From: Tessaracoccus palaemonis
GTDB taxonomy: Bacteria; Actinomycetota; Actinomycetes; Propionibacteriales; Propionibacteriaceae
Assembly (NCBI RefSeq): GCF_019316905.1
Contig: NZ_CP079216.1
Location: forward strand, 3,140,345-3,204,344
Length of the DNA stretch: 64,000 nucleotides
Direction: 5' to 3'
The position numbers and the translations under genes were made by a program. Position 1 is the first letter of the stretch; each line of letters starts with the position of its first letter. The notes below the pieces were generated by a model. That model was not told the origin of the DNA. It worked only from the letters and a program-made list of their open reading frames with translations, and ran no database searches. This document shows positions 53,193 through 61,741 of the stretch, piece by piece.

Positions 53193-54167
53193 TCAGTCCT
53201 CCGTTTTCGCGCGCATCGCGACTTCGCGGGCCGCCTCGAAGTAGGCGACGGCACCGGGGCTCTTGGGTTGGTGGGTGATGACCGGCAGCCCGAAGCTCGG
53301 GGCCTCGGCAACCTTCACCGATCGAGGAATCTCCGCGTCGAGGGTCTGCAGGGGGAAGTGCTTGCGCACCTCCTCGCTGACCTCACGCGACAGGTTGGTG
53401 CGGCTGTCGACCATGGTGAGCAGGATGGTCGACAGCACCAGGTTGTCGTTCAGGTTGCCCTTCACCCGGTTGATCGTTCGCATGAGCTGGGACACGCCCT
53501 CGAGTGCGTAGTACTCGGTCTGAATGGGAACCAGGATCTCCGTCGACGCGACGAGCGCGTTCAGTGTGAGGAGGCCCAACGACGGTGGGCAGTCGAAGAA
53601 CACGTAGTCAACGCCGGATTCTTCGATGTAGGTCGCGATCGCGTCGCGCATCCGGTGTTCGCGGCCACGCTCGTTGACGAGCTCGAGTTCGGCCGCGGAC
53701 AGATCGATCGAGGCGGGCAGCACGTGGAGATTCGGCGAATGCGGCGACGGCTGAGCGTGCTCGATGATGCCCACCTGGTCCATCAGCACCTCGTAGGTTC
53801 CCTTCGTACCGGGAGGATGTTCGACCCCGAGTGCCGTGGAGGCATTCCCCTGCGGGTCGTTGTCCACGACGAGGACGTTCAGGCCGCCGAGCGCGAGAGC
53901 CGTCGCGATGTTGACCGTTGTCGTCGTCTTCCCGACTCCGCCCTTCTGGTTCGCCACGACGAAGACCCGCGGACTCGTCGGTCGTGGGTACTCGGGGCGA
54001 GTCGCCTCGGTGGGCGCGATCTCCTCGCCGTACTCGTCGTCGACGTCGGCATTGCCCAGGGCTGCCGCGCGTCGCGGCTGGGCGCCCGTTTCACGTGAAA
54101 CGCTCGCGTGATCCTTCCAGGGCTCATCAACATCAGCAGGCTTGCGCTTGCGGAAGAACAGGGGCAT
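53193..54167 (-). CDS. parA: Chromosome-partitioning ATPase ParA
   Basis: Walker-type partition ATPase of 324 residues working with ParB. ATG 54167 follows GAGGAG. An N-terminal extension of about 75 variable residues precedes the deviant Walker A NQKGGVGKTTTTVN, switch I VDNDPQGNAST and Walker B YVFFDCPPSLG. A parS site (54087-54102) lies inside the 5' end of the gene, encoding the VSRET residues. In many actinobacteria rsmG is the neighbour upstream; here 6 kb of other DNA intervenes. Confidence 0.96.
   Translation of the reverse strand: MPLFFRKRKPADVDEPWKDHASVSRETGAQPRRAAALGNADVDDEYGEEIAPTEATRPEYPRPTSPRVFVVANQKGGVGKTTTTVNIATALALGGLNVLVVDNDPQGNASTALGVEHPPGTKGTYEVLMDQVGIIEHAQPSPHSPNLHVLPASIDLSAAELELVNERGREHRMRDAIATYIEESGVDYVFFDCPPSLGLLTLNALVASTEILVPIQTEYYALEGVSQLMRTINRVKGNLNDNLVLSTILLTMVDSRTNLSREVSEEVRKHFPLQTLDAEIPRSVKVAEAPSFGLPVITHQPKSPGAVAYFEAAREVAMRAKTED
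54087..54102. promoter_or_regulatory. parS site within parA
   Basis: CGTTTCACGTGAAACG, a perfect 16-bp palindrome matching the bacterial parS consensus except at the outermost bases. Expected ParB loading site. Confidence 0.93.
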
Positions 54168-54668
54168 CCATTGACTCCTCACCGATACGACACAAACCCT
54201 ACCCAACACCCTCCGGGCAGCCGAAACCGGTGCGCCGTCGCGCAGCGGTCCGGCCGCTGGCGACGAGCCAGAGCCTCAAGCCGGGCGCTCTCGTTCGTTC
54301 GTTCAACCACTGCGCGTGCTCGCCACGCTGCTGTGCTGACGTGAGGAGGGACTCTGCCGCCACATCCCGGCGTCGACGATTCCCTCCTCAGTTTCCAGGT
54401 CCGTCGCGCCTGAAGGATCAACCCTCTGTCCGGGGACCCTCTCGAACATGCGTCGGTACAACTCTCACCAACCGCGTGCCGGCCAGATCGGATCCGTAGC
54501 GCACCTCACCGGTTTCACCTCGCGTCGGCAGGCCCAGTCCCGACCTTGGTGTGCCCCGGAGCCCTGGGCGCGTGAGGTGCCAGGACGAGCTTGCCACTCT
54601 CAGTGACGAACGGAGAGCCTGCCCCTTGCCCGGTGAACGACCCTTCGTAGCCCGCCGACCGAGTATGC

Positions 54669-54684
54669 CGTTTCACGTGAAACG
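54669..54684. promoter_or_regulatory. parS site
   Basis: A second copy of CGTTTCACGTGAAACG, identical to the site in parA and 582 bp from it, in the non-coding region upstream of parA. Confidence 0.92.
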
Positions 54685-55227
54685 GAAGGCGACCCGGCTG
54701 CTCCTGGACGGCCATGACCCCCGTTGCACGAGATCCTCCTGGATCAGATCGAGCCCCGGCCCCCCACCACTCGGGTGATCCCGCAGACGAGTACTCGATC
54801 CGAGCCGCAAGGCCAGCGCATGCATGCCCGGGAAGATGAGGGTCAAGTCCATTGACGCGCCAGTCTGCATCCGCGTTCACGCTCGCAGCGCCGGGATCTC
54901 CCCGCGTTCCACGTGTCGTCCCCCTGACAGCCGACGGCCATGTACCGGGGAGTCAAACAAGTCCGTCCTCCTCAAGCGCCCATTCCCTGACCGAGATGAA
55001 CCAACTCTCCAACGGTCCGCCGACCACAGATGAGTGCAAGTCAGGCGAGCGGTAGAGCGGAAGAGCGGTGAACCCGACTCCGAGGCTGAGTGCGAAGCAG
55101 CAGACCGCCTGCGCAGCACACAACCCCCACTCGGCCGGTCTCCTGTGAACCGGGCCACTCCCGACCGCGAAGAGTATATTCACCCGTTTATCGATATATT
55201 GTTTTCTCGTTTTATTAACTACACCAG

Positions 55228-55243
55228 GGTTCCACGTGAAACG
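55228..55243. promoter_or_regulatory. Probable parS site, one arm imperfect
   Basis: GGTTCCACGTGAAACG keeps the CACGTG centre and the right arm of parS but has C for T in the left arm. Clustered with the two perfect sites, so probably functional. Confidence 0.65.
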
Positions 55244-55524
55244 CTCCCTCCGTGCCTCGGTGTGCCGAAGGCCCCAGGTCGGTTGGCGCGGACCTGATCC
55301 TATGGTGGTGCGTCCGGCTCGTCGAGGGAGAACCTTCGGATCCAGCGCGAGAGCGGGAAGGCGAGGTAGCACGTACCCGCAACACAGGACAGGCCCGACG
55401 CCGGACGCGGACCCCTCACAGTTCGGGGCGAGGTGAGCCGCGACGAAGGCGTACGGAATCACGACTGTGGGAAGATCGCCGCCGCGGAGAAGCACGGACA
55501 CGGCATGCGAGAACCGGACCCACC

Positions 55525-56130
55525 TCAGGAACCCGAGAGAATCCTGCGCGAGGCAAGCTCCCAGTCGGCAACGAGATCGATCGAATCGAGATTGCGAAGC
55601 CAGCGCAACTGCACACCGTCCATCGCCGCCAGCACCAGCCGGGCGAGCTCGGGGGAGTTGCCCCCAGGAGCCTTGGCAGAGGCGAAGGTGGAGATCGCCG
55701 TGGCCTCGCGTTTCTGGTAGTACTCGTGCGCCGGATGATGGGGGTCGAGTGACTCAGCGCTCAGTAGGGCGTAGAGACGCACGATCTCAGGCTGCTGGGC
55801 GTTACGACGGACCATGGCGGAACAGATCACCGCCAGGTCGATGGTGGGGAGCACGGCATAGAGGTCTGCTCGATCGACGCCCAGCCCGGTCGCCAGGGCA
55901 ACGCGATCGACCTCGTCGCGGTGTGCGAGCACCGCCATGAGCAGCTTCTCCTTCGACCCGAAGTGGTGCAGGACGGCAGCGTTGGTCACCCCACATCGAA
56001 CGCCGATGTCGTTCAGGGACACAGCCCAGTAGCCGCTGAACGAGATGAGTTCGCCAGCCGTTTCGATGATCTGCATTCGCCGCTCAGCCCCAGACAGCCG
56101 GGTACGGCGCGCAACACCGTTGCCTGCCAA
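55525..56130 (-). CDS. TetR/AcrR family transcriptional regulator
   Basis: A 201-residue repressor. TTG 56130 is the likely start, with AAAGGAGG upstream. The helix-turn-helix is VSLNDIGVRCGVTNAAVLHH (about residues 38-57) followed by FGSKEKLL. The C-terminal domain resembles regulators placed next to beta-glucosidase genes. It is divergent from the GH3 gene; the operator-like repeat at 56244-56268 lies between the two, so it most likely represses the GH3/MFS operon and itself until a sugar inducer binds (inference). Confidence 0.87.
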   Translation of the reverse strand: MAGNGVARRTRLSGAERRMQIIETAGELISFSGYWAVSLNDIGVRCGVTNAAVLHHFGSKEKLLMAVLAHRDEVDRVALATGLGVDRADLYAVLPTIDLAVICSAMVRRNAQQPEIVRLYALLSAESLDPHHPAHEYYQKREATAISTFASAKAPGGNSPELARLVLAAMDGVQLRWLRNLDSIDLVADWELASRRILSGS

Positions 56131-56243
56131 GCTCAGCCTCCTTTCGGGTCAAGGGCGCCACGGCCCGAGGGTCCGCAGCCACCGTACCGCCCGAACGGGA
56201 TTCCTCTTGACCCCGGGGGCCATGCCGGGTTACCGTACTGCTA

Positions 56244-56268
56244 ACTTAATACCTGTTAAGTGTTAAGT
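56244..56268. promoter_or_regulatory. Probable TetR operator before the GH3 gene
   Basis: ACTTAA (56244-56249), TTAAGT (56256-56261) and a second TTAAGT (56263-56268) give a perfect 6-6-6 inverted repeat plus an extra half-site. It is an AT-rich spot in GC-rich DNA, 20 bases before the GH3 start, in the divergent TetR-GH3 gap. Confidence 0.65.
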
Positions 56269-56287
56269 AACTCACTGAGGAGTGCCA

Positions 56288-58492
56288 ATGACCCGAGTCC
56301 AGGTCGCCCCCGACACTGCGTTACAGGTCTCGATGTTCGACGAGCTGGTTGTGTCAGTCCGCGCGGGACAAAGCGCCGAGGACGCTGCGGAACTGCTCCT
56401 GGGCGAGATGTCCGCCGACGAGCAACTTTCGATCCTCCATGGCGACGTCGAGTTCTGGCCCGGCCGTGGCCGCATCATGGAGCACGGCTACAGCTATGTC
56501 CCCTTCGTCATGGGCTCCCTGCCCCGGCTCGGCATTCCAGGCATCAGCTTCATCGACGGGCCGCGCGGCGTCGTCGTCGGCAACGCAACGGCCTTCCCCG
56601 TCGCGATGGCCCGCGGCGCCAGCTGGGACCGCGACCTTGAGGAGCAGATCGGTGCCGCGATCGGACGGGAGGTCCGCGCCAGCGGCGGCAACCTGTTCGG
56701 CGGGGTCTGCATCAATCTTCCGCGCCATCCGGCCTGGGGCCGGGCGCAGGAGACCTACTCCGACCAGCCGTTGATCCTCGGCGAGCTGGGAGCCGCGCTG
56801 GTGCGCGGTGTCCGCCCCAACGCCATGGCCTGCGTCAAGCACTTCGCCCTCAACTCCATGGAGAACGCCCGCTTCGACGTGGACGTCACGTGCAGCGACG
56901 AGGCGATGCACGAGGACTTCCTCCCGCACTTCGAGCGCGCGATCTCCGAGGGTGCCGAGTCGGTCATGTGCGCCTACAACTCGGTCAACGGAAGCTGGGC
57001 GAGCGAGAGCCGCCAGCTGCTCGACGAGGTGCTGCGTCAGACGTGGGGCTTCGACGGTTTCGTGCTCAGCGACTTCATCTGGGCCATCCGCGATGCGTCA
57101 GCGTCCCTCGAGGCGGGCCTCGACCTGGAGGCTCCGTTCGCTCAGCTCCGCGCAGAGCGGCTTCCGGCTGAGATCGCGGCGGGACGGGTCTCCTGGGAGC
57201 GGGTCCACGCCTCCGCGGCGCGCATCCTCTGCGCGCAGCTGCGTCACTACGCCTTCCGTGATCAGGCAGAGCCGACCTCCGACCTCATCGCGGGAACGGA
57301 ACATCGGAACCTCGCCCGTCGCGCGGCCCAGCGGTCCATGGTCCTTCTGAAGAACGACGGCCCCGACGGCCCGATCCTGCCCATCGCCGACGCCGAGTCG
57401 CGCACCATCGCGGTCATCGGCCAACTGGCCAACGCCGTCAACCTGGGCGACAAGGGCTCCTCCAATGTCACCCCGCCGGAGACCGTCACGGCCCTCGCCG
57501 GCATCCGGGCGGGTTTCCACCGGACAACGGTCGTGCACCATGACGGCGCAGATCTAGAGGAGGCCGCGAAGGTCGCCGCAGCGGCGGACGTCGTCATCGT
57601 CGTCGTCGGCTACACGGCCCAGGAGGAGGGCGAGTGGGTCAACGGTCGCGTGTACGCCCGCGACGACCTGATGGCCCTCTATCCCCAGCCCCGCAGCGAC
57701 GAGGACCACACGGTGGTGGAGTCGATGTTTGCACGCCTTGAGGCGGCCAAGGGGAAGCCGGAGGCCGGGGGCGACCGCACCGACCTGCGTCTTCTCCCGC
57801 ACGACGAAGCCCTCATCCATGCCCTCACCGCCGTGAACGCGCGCACGGTCGTCGTCCTGCAGTCCGCGGGCGCGGTGCTCACCCGCCCCTGGGACGACGG
57901 GCCGGCCGGCATCGTGCTCATGTGGTACGCCGGCATGGAGGGAGGCCATGCCCTCGCTGACCTGCTCAAGGGCGACGTCGACTTCAGCGGCCGCCTGCCC
58001 TTCGCCATGGTCGCCGACCCAGACGACCTCCCCGATTTCCGCGTCGACGCCACCAGCATCGAGTACGACAGGTGGTACGGCCAACGCCTCATCGCCGCCC
58101 GCGGCAGCGAGGCCGCCTATCCCCTCGGATTCGGGCTCTCCTACGCCCGGCATGGGATCACCGGCCCCCGGCAGGTGACCCTCGACGGGACTGACGGAAC
58201 TGTCACCGTCGACCTGGTGAACGAGGGGCGGATGGACAGCAGGGTCGTCGCCCAGGTCTACGCGACCAGGCTCGACGGCGACCGCGCCGGGGAGCGTGAG
58301 CTTGTCGGGTTCACCGTCGTCCCCGTCGTCGCAGGCGGCCAGGTGCGGGCGACCATCCCGATCTCCCTTCGTCCCCTGGCGCGTTGGAGCCAGACGGAAC
58401 GCGCGTTCGTGCTGCCGTCCGGAGACGTCCGCATCGAAGTCTCACGCCACTGGGGCGATCCCCAGAGCGTGTCAACCACCATCACCCTCTGA
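56288..58492 (+). CDS. Beta-glucosidase-like glycoside hydrolase, GH3 family
   Basis: Cytoplasmic (no signal peptide) hydrolase of 734 residues. ATG 56288 follows GAGGAG at 5 bases. Domains: GH3 N-terminal barrel with LGIPGISFIDGPRGV, CVKHFALNSMENARF (Lys-His pair), VMCAYNSVNGSWASES and the nucleophile Asp in GFVLSDFIWAI (Phe where Trp is usual); GH3 C-terminal domain with RAAQRSMVLLKNDG and WYAGMEGGHALADLL; then a fibronectin-III-like cap (PLGFGLSYARHGITGP). It likely cleaves a glycoside brought in by the next gene product. First gene of the TetR-controlled operon. Confidence 0.9.
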   Translation: MTRVQVAPDTALQVSMFDELVVSVRAGQSAEDAAELLLGEMSADEQLSILHGDVEFWPGRGRIMEHGYSYVPFVMGSLPRLGIPGISFIDGPRGVVVGNATAFPVAMARGASWDRDLEEQIGAAIGREVRASGGNLFGGVCINLPRHPAWGRAQETYSDQPLILGELGAALVRGVRPNAMACVKHFALNSMENARFDVDVTCSDEAMHEDFLPHFERAISEGAESVMCAYNSVNGSWASESRQLLDEVLRQTWGFDGFVLSDFIWAIRDASASLEAGLDLEAPFAQLRAERLPAEIAAGRVSWERVHASAARILCAQLRHYAFRDQAEPTSDLIAGTEHRNLARRAAQRSMVLLKNDGPDGPILPIADAESRTIAVIGQLANAVNLGDKGSSNVTPPETVTALAGIRAGFHRTTVVHHDGADLEEAAKVAAAADVVIVVVGYTAQEEGEWVNGRVYARDDLMALYPQPRSDEDHTVVESMFARLEAAKGKPEAGGDRTDLRLLPHDEALIHALTAVNARTVVVLQSAGAVLTRPWDDGPAGIVLMWYAGMEGGHALADLLKGDVDFSGRLPFAMVADPDDLPDFRVDATSIEYDRWYGQRLIAARGSEAAYPLGFGLSYARHGITGPRQVTLDGTDGTVTVDLVNEGRMDSRVVAQVYATRLDGDRAGERELVGFTVVPVVAGGQVRATIPISLRPLARWSQTERAFVLPSGDVRIEVSRHWGDPQSVSTTITL

Positions 58493-58504
58493 AAGGACCA
58501 AGCC

Positions 58505-59779
58505 ATGCAACGAAGCATCGACGTGGGAGACTCCCCCGTGTGGACCGGAACCACCAGTAACGAGCAACAGCCGAAGTTCCCGTGGCGCGTCGCCATCGGG
58601 CTCGCCATGGGTGCCTTCTGCTGGATCGTCGCCTACCTTGGCGCGGTCGGGGTCATGCTCCCCGCACGGATCGCCGAGATCGACAACGAGAACAAGGCGG
58701 CGATCGTCGCGCTCAACTCCACGATCTCGATGGTCGTGGCGACACTCGCCAACATCGTCATCGGCGCCTCCTCCGACCTCTCCCGCACCCGCTTCGGGCG
58801 CCGGACACCCTGGATCTGGGTCGGCGCCGTCGGCTCGCTGATCAGCCTCGTCATCCTCGGCCAGGTCCAGACCGTGACCCAGCTCATTCTCATGTGGGCC
58901 GTCTACCAGGTCTTCCTCAACTCGATCATCGCGCCGCTCCTCGCGACGCTCGCCGATCGGATCGCCCCGCAGCACCGCGGCAGCGCAGCCTCCGCGTACG
59001 CACTCGGGATGGGCGTCGGCACAGGCCTCGGACAGGTGATCGGAGCCCAGTTCCTCGGGAACACCTCGCTCGGGTTCGCTGTGCTGGCCGGTCTCACCGT
59101 GCTCGCCGGCCCGGTCGCGTCGATCATGTTCCGCGAGGCGTCCAGCCTGCCCATGCCCGCCAAGAAGTTCGACAAGACCATGGTGCTGGAGAACTTCGTC
59201 TTCGCCACCCGCAACGCCCGCGACTACTACCTTGCGCTCGCCGGCAAGTTCTTCATGATGGTGGCCAAGTTCACGGTCCAGGGGTACCTGCTGTTCATTC
59301 TCACCGACTACATGCTGCTCGAGCAGGATCAGACCGCAGGCTACCTGTCCCTCACCGCCACCATCATCATGGTCGCAGGCATCGGGATGGCCTTCGTCGC
59401 GGGACCCATCGCCGACCGGATGGGTCGACTCAAGCTGCCGGTGATCCTGTCCGCCCTCCTCATCGGCATCGGCGTGTTCCTGCCCTTCATCTCCGCAGAC
59501 CCGATGATGATCATCCTCTATGCCGTGTTCGCTGGCATCGGATTCGGGGCCTTCAACGCCGTCGACCAGGCGCTCAACATCGCCGTCCTGCCGAACCCCG
59601 AGACCGCAGCCAAGGACCTCGGCATCCTCAACCTGTCGAACACGGGCGGTCAGATCGCCGGACCGCTGCTGGCGGCCGCGGTCATCACCGCGGCCGGCTA
59701 CCAGATGCTGTTCGTCGCTGCGGCGGGCTCGGCACTGGTCGCGATCGTCTGCTTCGCGTCGATCCGCCGGGTCAAGTGA
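58505..59779 (+). CDS. MFS transporter, glycoside uptake type
   Basis: Permease of 424 residues with 12 helices, 12 bases after the GH3 gene (AAAGGA ribosome site). The signature loop SDLSRTRFGRRTPWIWVGA is followed by ADRIAPQHRGSAASAYALGM and, in the C-terminal half, AGPIADRMGRLKLP. It is related to the transporter at 1235-2590. Presumed uptake of a beta-glucoside or oligosaccharide for the GH3 enzyme. Confidence 0.87.
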   Translation: MQRSIDVGDSPVWTGTTSNEQQPKFPWRVAIGLAMGAFCWIVAYLGAVGVMLPARIAEIDNENKAAIVALNSTISMVVATLANIVIGASSDLSRTRFGRRTPWIWVGAVGSLISLVILGQVQTVTQLILMWAVYQVFLNSIIAPLLATLADRIAPQHRGSAASAYALGMGVGTGLGQVIGAQFLGNTSLGFAVLAGLTVLAGPVASIMFREASSLPMPAKKFDKTMVLENFVFATRNARDYYLALAGKFFMMVAKFTVQGYLLFILTDYMLLEQDQTAGYLSLTATIIMVAGIGMAFVAGPIADRMGRLKLPVILSALLIGIGVFLPFISADPMMIILYAVFAGIGFGAFNAVDQALNIAVLPNPETAAKDLGILNLSNTGGQIAGPLLAAAVITAAGYQMLFVAAAGSALVAIVCFASIRRVK

Positions 59780-59810
59780 GCGACGGGGCCACCGCGGACG
59801 TGGGAGCCTC

Positions 59811-60548
59811 ATGATGCCGCTGGTCCTGGCTTCGGTCTTCGCCGGCGCGGTGCTCCAGCGCACCTCGGGCATCGGTTTCGCGATCGTGGTGGCCCCATTC
59901 GTCATCCTCGCCGTCGGCCCCGCTCAGGGCATCACCCTCGTGCAGCTGTTCGGTGCCAGCTCGGCCCTCCTCGTCCTGTTCCGCGTGCTGCGTGACACCG
60001 ATTGGCGCACCTTCGGGTTCCTCGTCCCCACCAGCCTGATCGGTGTGGCCGTAGGGGCCGTGGTCGCGACGGCCGTGCCTCAGGCCGAGGCGCAGGCGCT
60101 GGCGGCGATGATCATGCTGGTGGCTCTGATCTCCTCGACGATCGTCGGGCGGCTCCGCTCCGTCCGGCGCAGCCCTGGGCTGCTGCTCGGGGCGGGCGGC
60201 GTCGCCGGGGTGATGACGAGCGTGGCAGGGGTGGGGGCCGTCGCGCTGACCGCGACACGCGATCTCACCGGTTGGGAGCAGCGCTCGTTCCTCGCGACCC
60301 TTCAGCCCTACCTCATCGCCCTCTCGGCCGCCACCGTCGCGGCGCGGGTGGCAGTCGACCCCGGAACCTGGCCGGTGCTCAGCCCGGGGGAGTGGATTGC
60401 CTCGGTGTGCTTCCTCGTCGCCGGGATCGCCGTTGGCGACCTCGTGTCGCGGAGGGTGCCCGTCCGGGCCGCAGCGCTGATCACCTGGGGGCTTGCGCTC
60501 TGCGGAGCCGTGATCACCCTTGTCGACGCGCTCCTCAGTATGAGCTAG
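59811..60548 (+). CDS. TauE/SafE-family membrane permease
   Basis: A 245-residue protein with about seven to eight hydrophobic segments and the internal repeat of the TauE/SafE family: GAVLQRTSGIGFAIVVAPF and GGVAGVMTSVAGVGAVALT are the two G-x-G-F/V-type motifs. ATG codons at 59811 and 59814 are both possible. Members export sulfite, sulfonates or other anions; the substrate here is unknown. Last gene of the GH3 cluster, 31 bases after the MFS gene. Confidence 0.82.
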   Translation: MMPLVLASVFAGAVLQRTSGIGFAIVVAPFVILAVGPAQGITLVQLFGASSALLVLFRVLRDTDWRTFGFLVPTSLIGVAVGAVVATAVPQAEAQALAAMIMLVALISSTIVGRLRSVRRSPGLLLGAGGVAGVMTSVAGVGAVALTATRDLTGWEQRSFLATLQPYLIALSAATVAARVAVDPGTWPVLSPGEWIASVCFLVAGIAVGDLVSRRVPVRAAALITWGLALCGAVITLVDALLSMS

Positions 60549-60557
60549 GACGCGAAA

Positions 60558-60591
60558 GACCCGCAGCTCGCGCCGGGCGAGACTGCGGGTC
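60558..60591. terminator. Bidirectional terminator hairpin
   Basis: GACCCGCAG (60558-60566) pairs perfectly with CTGCGGGTC (60583-60591) around a GC-rich 16-base loop, between the convergent TauE-like and rsmG genes. Confidence 0.7.
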
Positions 60592-60606
60592 TGCTGGACC
60601 AGTGGG

Positions 60607-61224
60607 TCAGCGGACGCGGATGGCCCTGGTGGGTTCGACTCCAGCGAGGCCCTGAAGCTCCAGCACCTCAGCCTTCATGCCCTTGGCCGCGAGCTGCTTC
60701 GACGCCTCGCGGACCTCCTCCTCGGCCGTCTCGCCCTTCAGTGCGACCAGCTGGCCGCCGCGCGCGAAGAGGGGAGCGGTCCACTTGAGCAGTCGGTCCA
60801 GCGGAGCGACTGCACGGCACACGACGACGTCGAAGCGCGCCTTCGACTCCTCGGCCCGACCGCGCACGACCTCGACCCGGTCCTCGAGGCCCAGTTCCTC
60901 GACGGCCAGGGACAGGAAGTTCGCCCGCCGCAGCAGCGGCTCCAGCAGCGTCACCCGCAGGTCCGGCCGCGCGATGGCGACCGGCAGCCCGGGCAGGCCG
61001 GCCCCGCTTCCGACGTCGACGACATCGAGACCGGTTCCGATCAGGTCAGCGACGGCGAGCGAGTTCCCGACGTGGCGCTGCCACAGTCGGTCGCCCTCGC
61101 GGGGGCCCATGAGGCCCCACTCGATGCCGCGACCGCCGAGGATCTCGGCGTAGCGCGTCAGCTGCTCGTCGGCCTGCGGGTAGGCGGCCCTGATGGCCGC
61201 CGCCGCCTCCTGCTCGCTCGACAT
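60607..61224 (-). CDS. rsmG: 16S rRNA (guanine(527)-N7)-methyltransferase
   Basis: AdoMet-dependent methyltransferase of 205 residues modifying G527 in 16S rRNA. Motif I is VVDVGSGAGLPGLPVAIARP, preceded by RHVGNSLAVADLI; VVCRAVAPLDRLLKW and LVALKGETAEEEV are further RsmG/GidB hallmarks. It ends the conserved rpmH-to-rsmG run. In most relatives parA follows directly; here the TauE/MFS/GH3 cluster does. Confidence 0.96.
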   Translation of the reverse strand: MSSEQEAAAAIRAAYPQADEQLTRYAEILGGRGIEWGLMGPREGDRLWQRHVGNSLAVADLIGTGLDVVDVGSGAGLPGLPVAIARPDLRVTLLEPLLRRANFLSLAVEELGLEDRVEVVRGRAEESKARFDVVVCRAVAPLDRLLKWTAPLFARGGQLVALKGETAEEEVREASKQLAAKGMKAEVLELQGLAGVEPTRAIRVR

Positions 61225-61231
61225 GCGTCGG

Positions 61232-61702
61232 TCAGTTGGCCCGGACGACCACGCGACGGCGCGGGGGCTCGCCCTCGGACTCGCTGACCAGGCCGGCCGC
61301 GGCGACCTCGTCGTGGATGATCTTGCGCTCGTAGGCGTTCAGCGGCGCCATGGCCACGGGCTCGCCCGTCTCCTTGACCTCGGCGATCGCATCCTTGGCC
61401 AGCGCCGTGAGTTCGGCCCGACGGCGCTGGCGGAAGCCAGCGACATCAAGCATGAGGCGCGAGCGATGGCCCGTCTCCGTCATCACCACCAGGCGGGAGA
61501 GCTCCTGGAGGGCGTCGAGAACCTCGCCATCCTTGCCGACGAGCAGCTCCGACTCCGTGTCGATCGCCACGTGGGCGCGACCGTCCTGGACGGAGTTCTC
61601 GATGTCGCCGTCGAGGTCTGCGATGTCCAGCAGCTCCTCGAGGTAGTCGGCGACGAGGTCGCCCTCGGCCATCAGCTGGGCCTCGGTCTCGGTGTTCGAC
61701 AT
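61232..61702 (-). CDS. jag: Jag/KhpB RNA-binding protein (KH and R3H domains)
   Basis: A 156-residue RNA-binding protein. The KH domain has LLVGKDGEVLDALQELSRLVV, with the G-K-D-G loop, and the R3H domain has RRRAELTALAKDAIAEVKET and the motif MAPLNAYERKIIHDEV. The N-terminal Jag-N domain is lacking, as in other actinobacteria. Seven bases before rsmG and 39 after yidC in the conserved operon. Confidence 0.95.
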   Translation of the reverse strand: MSNTETEAQLMAEGDLVADYLEELLDIADLDGDIENSVQDGRAHVAIDTESELLVGKDGEVLDALQELSRLVVMTETGHRSRLMLDVAGFRQRRRAELTALAKDAIAEVKETGEPVAMAPLNAYERKIIHDEVAAAGLVSESEGEPPRRRVVVRAN

Positions 61703-61741
61703 GTACCTGTCCTTCTCTGCCCGTGCGGGCGGATCTGTGGC

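Larger units (their letters stand above)
54168..55524. other. Gene-poor region with parS sites
   Basis: About 1.36 kb between parA and the TetR gene. Frames at 54515-54880 and 54953-55501 (both minus) are open, but they run across parS sites, lack ribosome sites and match no family I know. An AT-rich island lies at 55172-55220. I regard the region as non-coding centromere-like DNA or decayed genes. Confidence 0.5.

Noticed and set aside
54905..54920. A further parS site at GCGTTCCACGTGTCGTCC
   Set aside because: Only the centre and part of the left arm match; the right arm lacks the GAAAC half, so it is too weak.
54515..55501. Minus-strand frames 54515-54880 and 54953-55501 as genes
   Set aside because: They cross parS sites or the AT-rich patch, have no ribosome site and no recognisable domain; left as an unassigned region.
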